A stretch of DNA of 64,000 nucleotides from the NCBI GenBank assembly GCA_020055645.1, contig CM034549.1, forward strand, positions 992,001 to 1,056,000. The letters run 5' to 3'. A program made the translations under genes and the position numbers. Source of the stretch: Tomocerus qinae (lineage: Eukaryota; Arthropoda; Collembola; Entomobryomorpha; Tomoceridae). Of this stretch, positions 34,301 to 44,821 are shown one piece after another (the stretch's first letter is position 1; every line of letters starts with the position of its first letter). The notes under the pieces were generated by a model. That model saw only the letters and a list, made by a program, of their open reading frames with translations. It was not told the origin of the DNA and made no database searches.

Positions 34301-36078
34301 TTGTCTAGAATCTATACCGTTATTGCTTTCCAGCAATACGGTCTAGTATCGTTGGCTCTACCAAATGCATTCTGTTTGCCACGGAATCCGTGGCAAACAG
34401 AGGTGATGACCGACAATGAGGCGAGGTCACAGAAATAGATATGAGTATTAATATATAAGACTAGAAGCGGTAAACGAGCCTGTTAGTTGGATAATTGCGG
34501 ATCAGAGACACAGACCAGAAAGGGGGAAGTCGGGGACATAGTAATGAAACAAATCATACAGTAGAACCCTATAACTTGCACTCCACTTATCATGTTGATT
34601 GGTGTGTTTACATTTCCTGGCGCATAGAACGGTCACTTTCTGGTCTGTGGCGCTACAGTCACTTGTTTTGCTTGTATTGTATGTTGGACAAGGCCAGAAG
34701 CAGAAGGCAGAGGCTTTGGGCGAGGTGGAAATGAGTGGAGGCGGCCAAAATATCCATGGTTATTATAATAAATAATAAATCAGAACACAGCATTTCATTT
34801 CAAAAGTTGTATGACTTTCATCAACATTCTCAGGGGGAATATTTATTGCAACATGCGAATGTATTCGTTTAATATGATATACTACATACATTTGAGCATA
34901 TTACATTATTATCACCATCCTAAGCTACACTTTCTACAGTGCTTACTCAGCTCTATGAATAATACAAGCTATAATATTTTATTGGATTAACTTTCGAACT
35001 ATGAAAACATCATAATAGACTAGATTATCTTAATTAATTACTGTTTGGAAGGAGCAACTGCTGACACACAAAATAGAAAGACACAGTAAATTTTTGGGTT
35101 ATAAATCATCAATATTGTAAGTCACTGCATAAAAAATTTTAGAACAAATTACAACCTTTCCGAATAAATTACAACATTTCCGAATAAATTATTACAATTA
35201 TTACGCAGATAAGGCTTTAGGATACTTCATGAAAATTTCATCTACTTCTACGGCAAGGATTAAGATTTGAATACATCAATAACATAAAATTACAAAATGA
35301 TAAAATGTTGGACGAAATGTAATTATTTGATGAATTTATTTCACGGCTAAAAGCTTTTGGCATGCATTCCAAGTGAAATGTAATTAATCCTGCCAATCTC
35401 GCACATCTCGCACAAGTCGCGGAGGTCTTAATGTTGGGTATATACGGTTAGGTAATTCCATTTCTTCATCTATCGGTTCTTCTTGTGTGGCCAACATTCT
35501 ATGTTGTAATTTATTCGGAAAGGTTGTAATTTGTTCTAAAATTTTTTATGCAGTGACTTACAATATTGATGATTTATAATCCAAAAATCTACTGAGTCTG
35601 TCTATTTTGTGTGTCAGCAGTTGCTCCTTCCAAACAGTAATTAATTAAGATAATCTAGTCAATAATGATGTTTTCATAGTTCGAAAGTTAATCCAATAAA
35701 ATATTATAGTTTGTATTATTCATGGAGCTGAGTACACACTGTAGAAAGTGTAGCTTAGGATGGTAATAATAATGTAATATGCTCAAATGTATGTAGTATA
35801 TCATATTAAACGAATACATTCGCATGTTGCAATAAATATTCCCCCTGAGAATGTTGATGAAAGTCATACAACTTTTGAAATGAAATGCTGTGTTCTGATT
35901 TATTATTTATTATAATAACCATGGATATTTTGGCCGCCTCCACTCATTTCCACCTCGCCTCATTGTCGGTCTTCACCTCTGTTTGCCACGGATTCCGTGG
36001 CAAACAGAATGCATTTGGTAGAGCCAACGATACTAGACCGTATTGCTGGAAAGCAATAACGGTATAGATTCTAGACAA
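34301..36078. mobile_element. Large foldback element with 9-bp target duplication
   Basis: The element begins TTGTCTAGAATCTATACCG and ends with its exact reverse complement. ATATTTATA is repeated directly on both sides (34292-34300 and 36079-36087). The arms extend inward some 600 bp, with a loop around 35190-35505. A 9-bp duplication with long arms fits Mutator-like or foldback elements. The left arm is longer because it carries a separate insertion (34428-34718). No transposase. Arm modules (CATTTCATTTCAAAA...; a GGGGGAATATTTATTG block) recur at 38590-38880, 47090-47240 and 49187-49959. The site of insertion lies in a copy of the 51968-52130 repeat family. Confidence 0.9.
34428..34718. mobile_element. 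291-bp hAT-like insertion in the left arm of the foldback element
   Basis: GGCGAGGT occurs on both sides (34420-34427 and 34719-34726), while the other arm has the uninterrupted site (CATTTCCACCTCGCCTCATT, about 35945-35964). This is a direct empty-site comparison giving an 8-bp duplication, as in hAT. Termini are weak (CACAG against CAAAG). An internal inverted pair CAGACCAGAAAG/CTTTCTGGTCTG is present. No coding capacity. Confidence 0.85.
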
Positions 36079-36087
36079 ATATTTATA

Positions 36088-36415
36088 AGTGAAAAATCTT
36101 ACCTCTGGCCAAAATTCTCAGAAAACTCATTTTTAAAATCCAAACTCGTCATATTCTTTTACCCCGTTGGGATGAATTTCAACATCCAAATCCAATATTT
36201 ACATTTTCCCTATATGGGGGTATACCTCCTATATAGTGGGGTATTATTTTCACACTAAAGCGGTATCCATATTTGAATTCGCCATATTCTTTTACCCCGT
36301 CGGTTTGAGTACCAATTTTTAATTCTGACATTTTCAAAGTTTTTGTCTGCTAAGTGACCATGGTGACATGACCAGGTGTCCTTTTTGTGGAATTCGGGTA
36401 AATCGTGTCATTGAA
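36088..36415. other. No recognisable gene
   Basis: Two near-direct copies of a CATATTCTTTTACCCCGT phrase occur at about 36150 and 36285. Nothing else. Confidence 0.4.
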
Positions 36416-36423
36416 GTGGTTTA

Positions 36424-36559
36424 CAGGGCTCAGCGAGGGGAGGGCGCCCCCCCCCGAAATCGAAAAAAAGAAAGGAATTTTTGCCGTCAAACCCAAAAAT
36501 TTTCTTTCAATTATTATTTGTCGGGCCCCCTCTGAAATTTTTTTCTGGCTGCGGCCCTG
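36424..36559. mobile_element. 136-bp hAT-type miniature element
   Basis: Exact 8-bp duplication GTGGTTTA at 36416-36423 and 36560-36567. Ends are CAGGGCTCAG and, read inward from the right, CAGGGCCGCAGCC. The interior has G/C runs and the phrase CCCCCCCCGAAATCGAAAAA, a pattern also present near 9600 and 53730. Confidence 0.88.
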
Positions 36560-36617
36560 GTGGTTTAGTAATATTGACTGTCTATCTGGAATGCTTTTAT
36601 TTGATATGCTCATTAAA

Positions 36618-37772
36618 AATTACAGGTGAAAAACCTGGAGAAATATACGGGGAGAAGGCCAAAAAAACTGGAAAACAAGATATAATTTAGATGCCAAGAT
36701 ATAATCAAACCTCGTAATTTTAAAATTTTCTTTAAAAACACCTCCCCGTGCGTTTACCGCTAATTCACTTGCAACTCTCTTCGAGAACAAAAATACAATA
36801 GTGATTCAATGATTCAATGATTCAATTAACTCCTGAAGCAGGGATGGAAAATATTTTTGACAATGGGAACACCAGTCAAAACTGCCATTTAGTGTTCTGT
36901 GGGAACACCTTTGCAATCGTACATACAACATGTTCCCTCAGTAATTATAACGACTTAAACTTATTTTCTGAAAATCAAAATCCATGTTTAATTGTCTTAT
37001 CCGTAGTAATTAATCAACAATTAAGATGATAATTTTTTCCATATTAACAATATTTAACAGTAAAATATATTTAGATATGACTGCGCCATAATTGTCAACT
37101 AAATGTCCAAAGTGCAAGAAAAATGTTGCAGTGTGAAGAAATTGCCACAATGTACAAAGTAACTGTGAAATTAGTATTTTCTTCTTTTTATACGGAAAAG
37201 TTTTTTCTCTTGAAATAGTATTATCTTGTTTCAATATTTCATTTCCATGAAATTTATATTTGCAGTTATTAGCACTTAAAGTCTAGTTGATAATACAGTA
37301 TGTCAAGGAAGTAGGTTTGTACTTCATTATTCTATGGCTATAATCCTAACTCTCAAATAGGGAGTAAGTTTGTTGTTATTATTAATTTATTACAAGTTGT
37401 TTATCCCTATTATGGATTTACGGATACACTGCTCGATACTGACTATTACTGACTACCTATGCTAGTTGGATATTGACTTGGCTTACAATTATGGCTGAGT
37501 ACTATGGATACTGGTTTCCTATGGATACTTACTTTCTTGACATAGTAGTTCATTATTTCATTCAAGACATTTTGTAGTGTGAATCTAATGTTTTAGGCAA
37601 GTTTTAGGGTTGTTGCAAGGAATTAACTGTAAACGCACGGGGAGATGTTTTTAAAGAAAATTTTAAAATTACGAGGTTTGATTATATCTTGGCATCTAAA
37701 TTATATCTTGTTTTCCAGTTTTTCTGGCCTTCTCCCCGTATATTTCTCCAGGTTTTTCACCTGTAATTTTAT
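36618..37772. mobile_element. TIR element with inverted repeats of about 150 bp
   Basis: The left arm ATTACAGGTGAAAAACCTGG...CCCCGTGCGTTTAC (36620-36770) is matched by its reverse complement at about 37630-37772, with high identity through AACAAGATATAATTTAGATG. The middle (36780-37620) has no transposase motif. No clear target duplication, so the superfamily is unassigned. Confidence 0.8.
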
Positions 37773-37779
37773 TGTATTG

Positions 37780-38580
37780 TTTTTCTTGATATATCTCGTT
37801 ATAATTTTAACTATCATATATCTACGAACTACAAAAATTTTAACTTGATTATGAATATTTCGAAATTATTTATATAGGTACCTATCATAATAGTTGTAGA
37901 AATTGATAATAACAACAAGTTACAAGTAAAACATTATTCGCAGTCTTCGCAAATTTTTGTAAATATTGGAATAGTAATGTAATGTACAATGTTCGAGTAA
38001 ACTTCTACTCAACATGTCCCCATTTCCTAAATATTGTTCACCCCTTCCTGGTTTATAATGTAAATTTTACATCTATGGAAAATGATAATTATGTTATTCG
38101 AGCTACATCCCTAAAAGTTATATTTTTTCGAAAAATTATTAATAATATATTATGTATGTAATAAGATAATTTTATTTTTATTGGGGGCTGCCGCCCCCAA
38201 ACCCCCGCTTGAGGGGTGGTGAATATTTCTTATCCTTGTGGTTAGTAAAACACGAGCCAGTAAACCGTAAAGGTTTGTATTAGTATAGTAGTAATGAGCA
38301 TTACGGATATACATGCCTATCACAATTTGTCATTTTCTATGCCTCAATGCTAATTTTTTTCCATCCCTGAAATTTTCATTAGTCTAAATTTTTTACAACC
38401 CCTGTCAGTGCCCTCAAGCCTAATATATTTTCCATCCCTGAAATTTTCATTATTCTAAATTTTATACAACCCCTGTCAGTGCCCTCAAGCCTAATATATT
38501 TTCCATCCCTGGAATTGTTCTTGGTACTCCGTATTTGCATTGGGATTGGGATGTGAATGTGACTGGGATTATTGAGAATG
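37780..38580. other. AT-rich stretch with a local duplication
   Basis: A segment of about 75 bp at 38360-38430 (CCATCCCTGAAATTTTCATT ... GCCCTCAAGCCTAATATATT) is repeated in tandem at about 38433-38510. No gene is seen. Confidence 0.5.
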
Positions 38581-38589
38581 GGAATACTA

Positions 38590-38880
38590 CGTAACAGGAA
38601 TAATGCATCTTTACAGTCCATGGTGGTCATGGTATCCATATCCATACATGCTAAAAATAGTTAGTCTGCATGTCTTTATACACAAGTCACAATTCTGTAA
38701 TGCAAAGTTCAGTATTTCAATTAATATTTCCCCTGGGAATGCTTTATGAAAATCATATAAAATTTGAAATGAAATGCTGTGCTCTGATTGGTCAATTTCA
38801 AAAATGCATCGACCAATGAGAAGCCAGAGATTTTTCCGTTTCGATTTGAAAATTATCTCCATGGGATAATTCGGACAGTA
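38590..38880 (-). repeat. Single arm of a foldback family
   Basis: This is the same sequence as the arms of 49187-49959: GAAATGCTGTGCTCTGATTG, ATTTCAAAAATGCATCGACC, ATTATCTCCATGGGAT and the GGACAGT end. Only one arm is present, so it is a truncated copy. Confidence 0.75.
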
Positions 38881-39170
38881 AATCCGACATCATTATCATT
38901 ATTGAGATGGATGGTGCCTGCCAATATATGACTCATTCCCTAGTAAAAGGGGCTTAGATATTTGTAAACAAATAATTTATTTTATAGTGACCAGACGGGG
39001 TAAGCTTATGGAAACGAATCAATCTGTTAAACAAAACAATAATGACGAATGAACCTTAGATAATACCATACAATGCAATATTAACATGGGAACTGAAGAC
39101 GAAGGTTTTATTTAAATAGGATATTTCAAGCCTGTTGATTATAAGTTTCCCAAAAATGAGCCTTAATAAG

Positions 39171-39795
39171 CTACTTGAGCCCTAATTCCTTGAAGCATGT
39201 TCGGTAGGCCCACTCCCAGTCTGCAGCTTTATCATACAATTCGACAAAGTCGCGGAACATTCGTGTAATGGAGAAGTCCCTCGCTAGGTATTGTCGAGTA
39301 GGGTCACCAGTCACCACTGCTTCTGGAATAGTGGCTACAGGAAGTCTCATATAACTTTGAATATGTGCATGTATTAGATTCCAACCATTTTCCGGAAACC
39401 GTCTGTAGTTTTCATGGCTGCCTCTTTTCAAGGAACAAAAAGAAACTTTTTTTGCTTTTTTGTAAAAAAGGTAAGTGCAAAATTGAAAAAAAGGCTACCT
39501 TTTTGCTTTTTTACGTTCTTAAAAGTTGAAATAAAAATAAATAAAATGTGTTATTTTGTTGTCCGATATTTCTAGATTAGTGTTCTATTGATTTAAAACA
39601 CTATTTCACACTACAAATGTTTTATATTTGATCGGTTTGCGTAGTAGTTTTAGACTGACTACGTCTTTATGCATTGGTAAAAAAGCAAAAAAGGTAAAAT
39701 GGGTACCTTTTTACCTTTTAAGTAAAAAATGTATTGCTTTTTTGTTCCTTGCCCCTTTTATCTGTGAAATTTAGGATTCCAAACGAAATCTTTTT
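39171..39795 (-). CDS. Probable terminal exon, unknown product, interrupted by a miniature element
   Basis: The minus-strand frame ends at a TAG or TAA at 39171-39173 and reads YRRFPENGWNLIHAHIQ, LPVATIPEAVVTGDPTRQYL, DFVELYDKAADWEWAY and FKELGLK, which is protein-like in composition. If the 323-bp insertion (39429-39751) plus one target copy is ignored, the same frame continues upstream through ISFGILNFTDK to a possible tttacag acceptor before 39795. I do not recognise the family. The insertion would break the exon in this genome copy unless it is spliced or polymorphic. Whether a full gene lies upstream is unclear. Confidence 0.45.
39429..39751. mobile_element. 323-bp hAT-like miniature element
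   Basis: The ends are inverted CAAGGAACAAAAA. The flanks CCTCTTTT (39421-39428) and CCCCTTTT (39752-39759) agree in 7 of 8 bases, an 8-bp duplication. Subterminal runs of GCTTTTTT and AAAAAGG are repeated in both orientations. No coding capacity. Confidence 0.8.
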
Positions 39796-39799
39796 CTGT

Positions 39800-40892
39800 A
39801 AAACTTCTACTCGCTTTTTGCCTATTCCGAAAACTCCCAAAAACGTTTTTTTGCATACCGGCATCTGAAATCCAAAAGTATCCGAGAGGAAATAACAGTA
39901 AAATTGACGTAAACATTATTTTCATCTGCTTTGGACATTTTTCGAATGTACCGAGATAGGATACTTGTCAGCATATCATAATTTCATGTACTCCAAAATT
40001 GTTGGAATAGTTCTACTTTTCTCTCTACATTGATAGAATTACAACCTTCCTTTTGACACCCTTGAGAGCAGATCTGGGCCAAGAAACGTTTCCTTTAGTT
40101 ACTTTTAATATGTTAAATAATACAAAGAATGTCAATTTCATGGTGATTATTCAAAAAATACGTCTTGTTGGGGAGGTATTCTTGAAGGGTTTAGCATCAC
40201 ATTTCTTCCTTGATATGGCTCTCCTTCATTTCTGCTGGACTGTGCAACCTGATCTTTCAGCTTAGAATATTCAATTTTCTCCTCTTTCCAGAATTAAAGT
40301 TTTCCAGCAGCTTACGAGAAACCTTTGCCACCTTTTTACTCATTTTGGAAAATGCAACTCAGAAAACACAAGCACCGCAAAGTCAGTTCACCCTAGAGTA
40401 AAACTTCGAGCTCAATTTGAAAGAAATGCATGAAACTTGAGAGTAAATTTTAAAAAACTGAGTTGGGCGGGCTTTAGTGACTTTAAAATTATGGTTACTA
40501 CTGGGTTACTACGGTATTTCATTTGCAAAATCATATAAGCCCCTTTTACTAGGGAATGAGTCAATGCCAATTCAGTGCTCAGTACTCCGTATCTAGGGAG
40601 ATTGGATTAGGAAATGGAAAGTTACGTATATTCCTAGTCAATGCAATCCATCCAGTAACCAATTGACTATGACTATGATGCATTGTACCAAGTCGCCAAG
40701 GAGATACCAAACAATTTTAAAATTCATTCTTCCGGTTCCTACGGCTAAAGTTGAACCCGGACAGTTGATTTCAAATTAGAGCGCACCCCGCAAAGAGATG
40801 CTTTACGTTTTCGGTATCTTGCATTATGTCCCAGAAATTACCAGTTTACGAGCAATCTCTCTTCAAAATTTTTAGCCAACGTGACGAATGCA
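39800..40892. other. No recognisable gene
   Basis: Short open frames at 40053-40265 and 40210-40401 carry no motif. Nothing else. Confidence 0.35.
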
Positions 40893-41093
40893 TAATAGTG
40901 GTGAAACCACACATTGCCCTTCGGGCAATGCGCTGCCTGCTTTGCAGTTTCTCCCCGTATAATAATAGTGGTGAAACCACACATTGCCCTTCGGGCAATG
41001 CGCTGCCTGCTTTGCAGTTTCTCCCCGTATAATAATAGTGGTGAAACCACACATTGCCCTTCGGGCAATGCGCTGCCTGCTTTGCAGTTTCTC
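40893..41093. repeat. 70-bp tandem array of hairpin units, 3 copies
   Basis: The units are virtually identical and begin at about 40893, 40963 and 41033. Each holds GTGG-TGAAA-CCAC, ATTGCCC-TTC-GGGCAAT and CTGC-CTGCTTT-GCAG, three potential hairpins in a row, then TTTCTCCCCGTATAATAA. The third unit is cut by the insertion at 41094 and resumes at 42076 (TTCTCCCCGTATA). Confidence 0.9.
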
Positions 41094-42075
41094 GGTTGGA
41101 TTGCTTTAAAGGGGGCCACTTTTTTAAAGTCCGGCAGGTACCCCGTATCTCAGAATATTTAGACGTGACCCCCCAATGTTTCAATGGATCTTTGCCGGAC
41201 ATGAACTGGAGGGTCCGTTCCCACCCTCAACACCCCTCCGGGGGGGTATGGGGCAAACTGAGATTCCACCGGATTTTGATAGATATCGACTCCCTGAACA
41301 AAGTCCCACCCACCCCCACCCCTCCGACCCCCCCTTAGGGGGGTACTTTAAAAAATATCATAATCTAAGCATAAATGACATGTATTGACTACTGGAAATG
41401 ACTCAAGGTACCTTCCTACCCTACCCCCCACCCAAGGGGGGGTCTGGGGCAAAATGAGGGTACTTATACTAGGGGGGTACTTATATTAAATATGTATTAA
41501 ATACACTGATATGTCATAAAATGAGATATTCAACCGGATTTTGATAGATATCGATGTTTAAATATTTAAAATATGCGTTTCGGCCTAGCCATAGCCATCA
41601 TCAGAGGAAGGGCATTACTTCCCGACCCCTAAGGGAAGGTCGGAAGGGGTGGGGGTGGGTGGGACTTTGTTCAGGGAGTCGATATCTATCAAAATCTGGT
41701 GGAATCTCATTTTGCCCCAGACCCCCCCTAGGGTGGGGGGTGGGGTAGGAAGGTACCTTGAGTCATTTCCAGTAGTCAATACATGTCATTTATGCTTAGA
41801 TTATGATATTTTTTAAAGTACCCCCCTAAGGGGGGGTCGGAGGGGGTGGGGGTGGGTTGGACTTTGTTCAGGGAGTCGATATCTATCAAAATCCGGTGGA
41901 ATCTCAGTTTGCCCCATACCCCCCCGGGGGGGTGTTGAGGGTGGGAACGGACCCTCCAGTTCATGTCCGGCAAAGATCCATTGAAACATTGGGGGGTCAC
42001 GTCTAAATATTCTGAGATACGGGGTACCTGCCGGACTTTAAAAAAGTGGCCCCCTTTAAAGCAATCCAATCCAGA
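41094..42075. mobile_element. 982-bp inverted-repeat element inserted in the hairpin array
   Basis: The left arm (41094-41450) and right arm (about 41700-42075) are near-identical inverted copies, with landmarks GGATTGCTTTAAAGGGGGCC, a CATGAACTGGAGGGTCCGTT block and a TACATGTCATTTATGCTTAG block on the minus strand. The loop holds a further partial copy of the GATAGATATCGA and GGGTGGGGGTGG module. TTCTC flanks both sides (41089-41093 and 42076-42080), a possible 5-bp duplication. The interior is C/G-run rich and non-coding. Confidence 0.88.
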
Positions 42076-42088
42076 TTCTCCCCGTATA

Positions 42089-43317
42089 AAAAGAATCGAA
42101 TCGAAGCGCTTATGGAGCGAAGCGAATAAGAAGCGAAGCGAATAACGAGGGAATAGACAGTACTAGTTGTTGTGGTTGTAGGGGTTGGAAATGTCGAAAA
42201 GGCAAATACGGCGGCTGGTACTGGTACACAAAGGATGTGATGTGACTTTTTCCAGTTGTATCTATTTCCGTTGTATCCTCCGATAGTACACAGCTATGCA
42301 CACTTGCACCACATTCGGAGATCCAACATAAGTCCAGTTGTCATACTTGGAAAACTTTCACCAGATTCCTGAACAGCATTACCCTATTATATATTCTATA
42401 TAATTTATATAACTATATAGGAATATAGGTCTTGTTTATATAGGTAAGTATATAGTGTGTTTTAACTCTCTCATCTTCAATAACTCAAGGAAACTGTACC
42501 CGACGAAGAAGGAAAGGGAAACACTCGTAAAACCAGCCACACAATTTTACTCCTTCCTCTTTATTGTCACTTTCTTCCATCTGTTGTCATCCCCTTCTAT
42601 ACGGAAAGTATGCTACGGCAATCTCTCAAATCTCATAAATTACAACAAAACACTCTTCGCCCTAAATTTAAAAAAAAACCTAATATCTTATAAATACAAC
42701 GGACGACAGACATAATATTATTACTCTGCTGCCATGTCCAGTCCACTCCATCCAGTCAACCTTATACAAGTATCTAATTCAGCTAAATAAAAAATAAATA
42801 CTAGGTCAGTAAAAGATGGTGATTTCACCAAAAAAATCAATTTTGGTGAAATGTTTTATAAAAGAGTTGTCGTTTTATGATATTTTTATCTAAATTGATA
42901 ATCTAAGACCAAGACCAAAGTCGTGTGAAAACAATTTCCTGAATAGTTTTGCACTCATTTTTACTTTTAGTGGATAGTTAACATGTTAACAATACAATAA
43001 TGACATAAAATATTATATCACATTTTAACAATATTTATGACTAACATGTATAATATGCGTGGTCCATAAAATTATATTTTATACCACTAGCAACATTTGA
43101 AATAACCTATATATTTTCAGCACTTTTTTGGCCATTATTGACATGATGACATTTGCCTTGATTGGTTACCAGTTGTTTTTTGAATGGCCTGGTGGTGACA
43201 TCTCTTTCAGACACATCAGAGCATTAATTTTGTGACATTTTTGTTAAAAATTAAATATTTGCAATGATAGATAGGACGCAGGTGTTTGTGAGCATGCGCA
43301 GTTAATTTACTTCAAGA
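42089..43317. other. No recognisable gene
   Basis: 42095-42145 has a GAAGCGAA-type simple repeat. The rest is AT-rich DNA. Confidence 0.4.
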
Positions 43318-43690
43318 AGGCGTGGTAGCATAGCTACCACGCGGCACTATCTAAATGCGTGTTAAAAAATGTTTTACATCTGGCTTTATTCCTCCCGACA
43401 CCCGAAGGATAAGCCCGATTTTTATGAGACTTAAATTTTTGGAATCCTGGACTATCGAGGAACACACGAGGGTTTTTGGATTTTTGATATATTGCTTTAA
43501 ATGGTGTAAAAAATCATCATTTTATAAAAACTAAAACCCTCGTGTGTTCCTCGATAGTCCAGGATTCCAAAAATTTAAGTCCCGTAAAAATCTGGTTTAT
43601 CCTTCGTAAGGAATAAAGCTAGATGTAAAACATTTTTTAACACGCATTTAGATAGGCCCATGTGGTTGCTATGCACCGTGGAGAGCCTCC
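43318..43690. repeat. Two exon-like units in head-on inverted arrangement
   Basis: The plus-strand copy (43343-43525) and the minus-strand copy (43526-43676) belong to the same family as 19385-19640 and 32783-32988 (TAAATGCGTGTTAAAAAATG; GTGTTCCTCGATAGTCCAGG). Both carry stops or frameshifts. A perfect 10-bp hairpin (GCGTGGTAGC/GCTACCACGC) lies at 43320-43342, just before the plus copy. Confidence 0.75.
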
Positions 43691-43742
43691 TTAAGTGAAA
43701 GAAATACCGTGCACCAAGATTCTTTGAGAAACTATACCTCTG

Positions 43743-44525
43743 CAGAGATGTGCCTGGGCATGGGCTGCCCTTATGGGCATATGGGCGCCCATGCCCATAT
43801 GGGCCCGAGGGGGGCATGGGCGCAAAATTTTGAGGAGTAATGGGCATGGGCGGGAATGGGCAATAATTTTTAGGTATGGGCGGGCATGGGCTTGTCCATA
43901 AGAAATTATTACGCCCATGGGCGCCCATAAGCCCCCATACAGCTAACTTTAATATCAAAAATGTTTAGCAGCATTTTTTCGCCCCGAATATACGGGCTTC
44001 CTGTTTGCTGAATCGATCGAAAATTCGTTATTCCATATTCAGAAAAATGCCGATTTATGGTCCCCCCTAGCTTTAAACACGAACCATAACCATACCCGTA
44101 ATAAAATCAATTTAGGCATGTAAACTTGTGGCATTATTGATTAACTACTGAACAATTAATATTATTTTTGCATTTGCACAATTAATAAGACAATAAATTG
44201 ATTTAAGACCCTAAAACTGAATTGATTAGTAGTATAATATTAAATATTATCGTAATAGTGAAACGTTTCATTTTCTTTTTTAAACATTTTATTAGATACA
44301 TCACTTAACTGGAGAGTATTGACAATAACTTTAGCTGCTCCGGTATATTAAAGGCAAATTATTTCCCCATGGGCGCCCATGGGGGGGCGGTCAATAATTG
44401 CTATGGGCATAGGGGGGCATGGGCACAAAATTAAAACTATGGGCGGGTCATGGGCGCCCATCCGACTTTTTACATAGGCTTGGGCGGGCATGGGCGCGTA
44501 ATTTGAGCCCAGGCACGTCTCTCTG
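43743..44525. mobile_element. hAT-like element with ATGGGCGCCCAT repeats
   Basis: The left end CAGAGATGTGCCTGGGC and the right end (AGAGACGTGCCTGGGC on the minus strand) form inverted termini of hAT style. Subterminal DNA is packed with the palindrome ATGGGCGCCCAT and GGGCATGGGCG repeats in both orientations. No 8-bp duplication could be read, because the right end abuts another element at about 44516. No transposase. Confidence 0.65.
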
Positions 44526-44697
44526 GGGGAGGAGGTTGGTCAGTCCGGGAGTTGGCAAATCAAAAGTTCACTTTTTTTCACGCGTGGAGGAAATTACTAT
44601 AGGAGAATTTTCCTTTTTTTCCTCCACAGATGGAAAAAGTGAATTTGTAGATTGCAAACTCCCGGACTGAGACTGACCAACCTCCTCCCCAGAAGTA
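44516..44697. repeat. Palindromic miniature element, GGAGGAGGTTGGTCAG family
   Basis: The arms read CTGGGGGAGGAGGTTGGTCA and its inverse, meeting around paired GGAGGAAA/TTTCCTCC blocks. A longer relative is at 51530-51958. It sits directly against the right end of the hAT-like element. Confidence 0.75.
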
Positions 44698-44821
44698 ACC
44701 TTGACCATGCACCCTATTTATTTTTAATATTTCATTTTTCAAGGGGAGGAGAAGTGAAAGGAGAAATATTTCAAAAAGGCTACATACCTATTTATTTCCG
44801 AGAAATATTTCAAGGGTCATC

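Noticed and set aside
40826-41388. Several overlapping open frames in the 70-bp array and inverted repeat
   Set aside because: They appear in many frames on both strands because of the repeats. No motif and no consistent frame.
43575-43958. 127-codon minus-strand ORF
   Set aside because: It is a chance fusion of the G-rich hAT-like end with the exon-like repeat.
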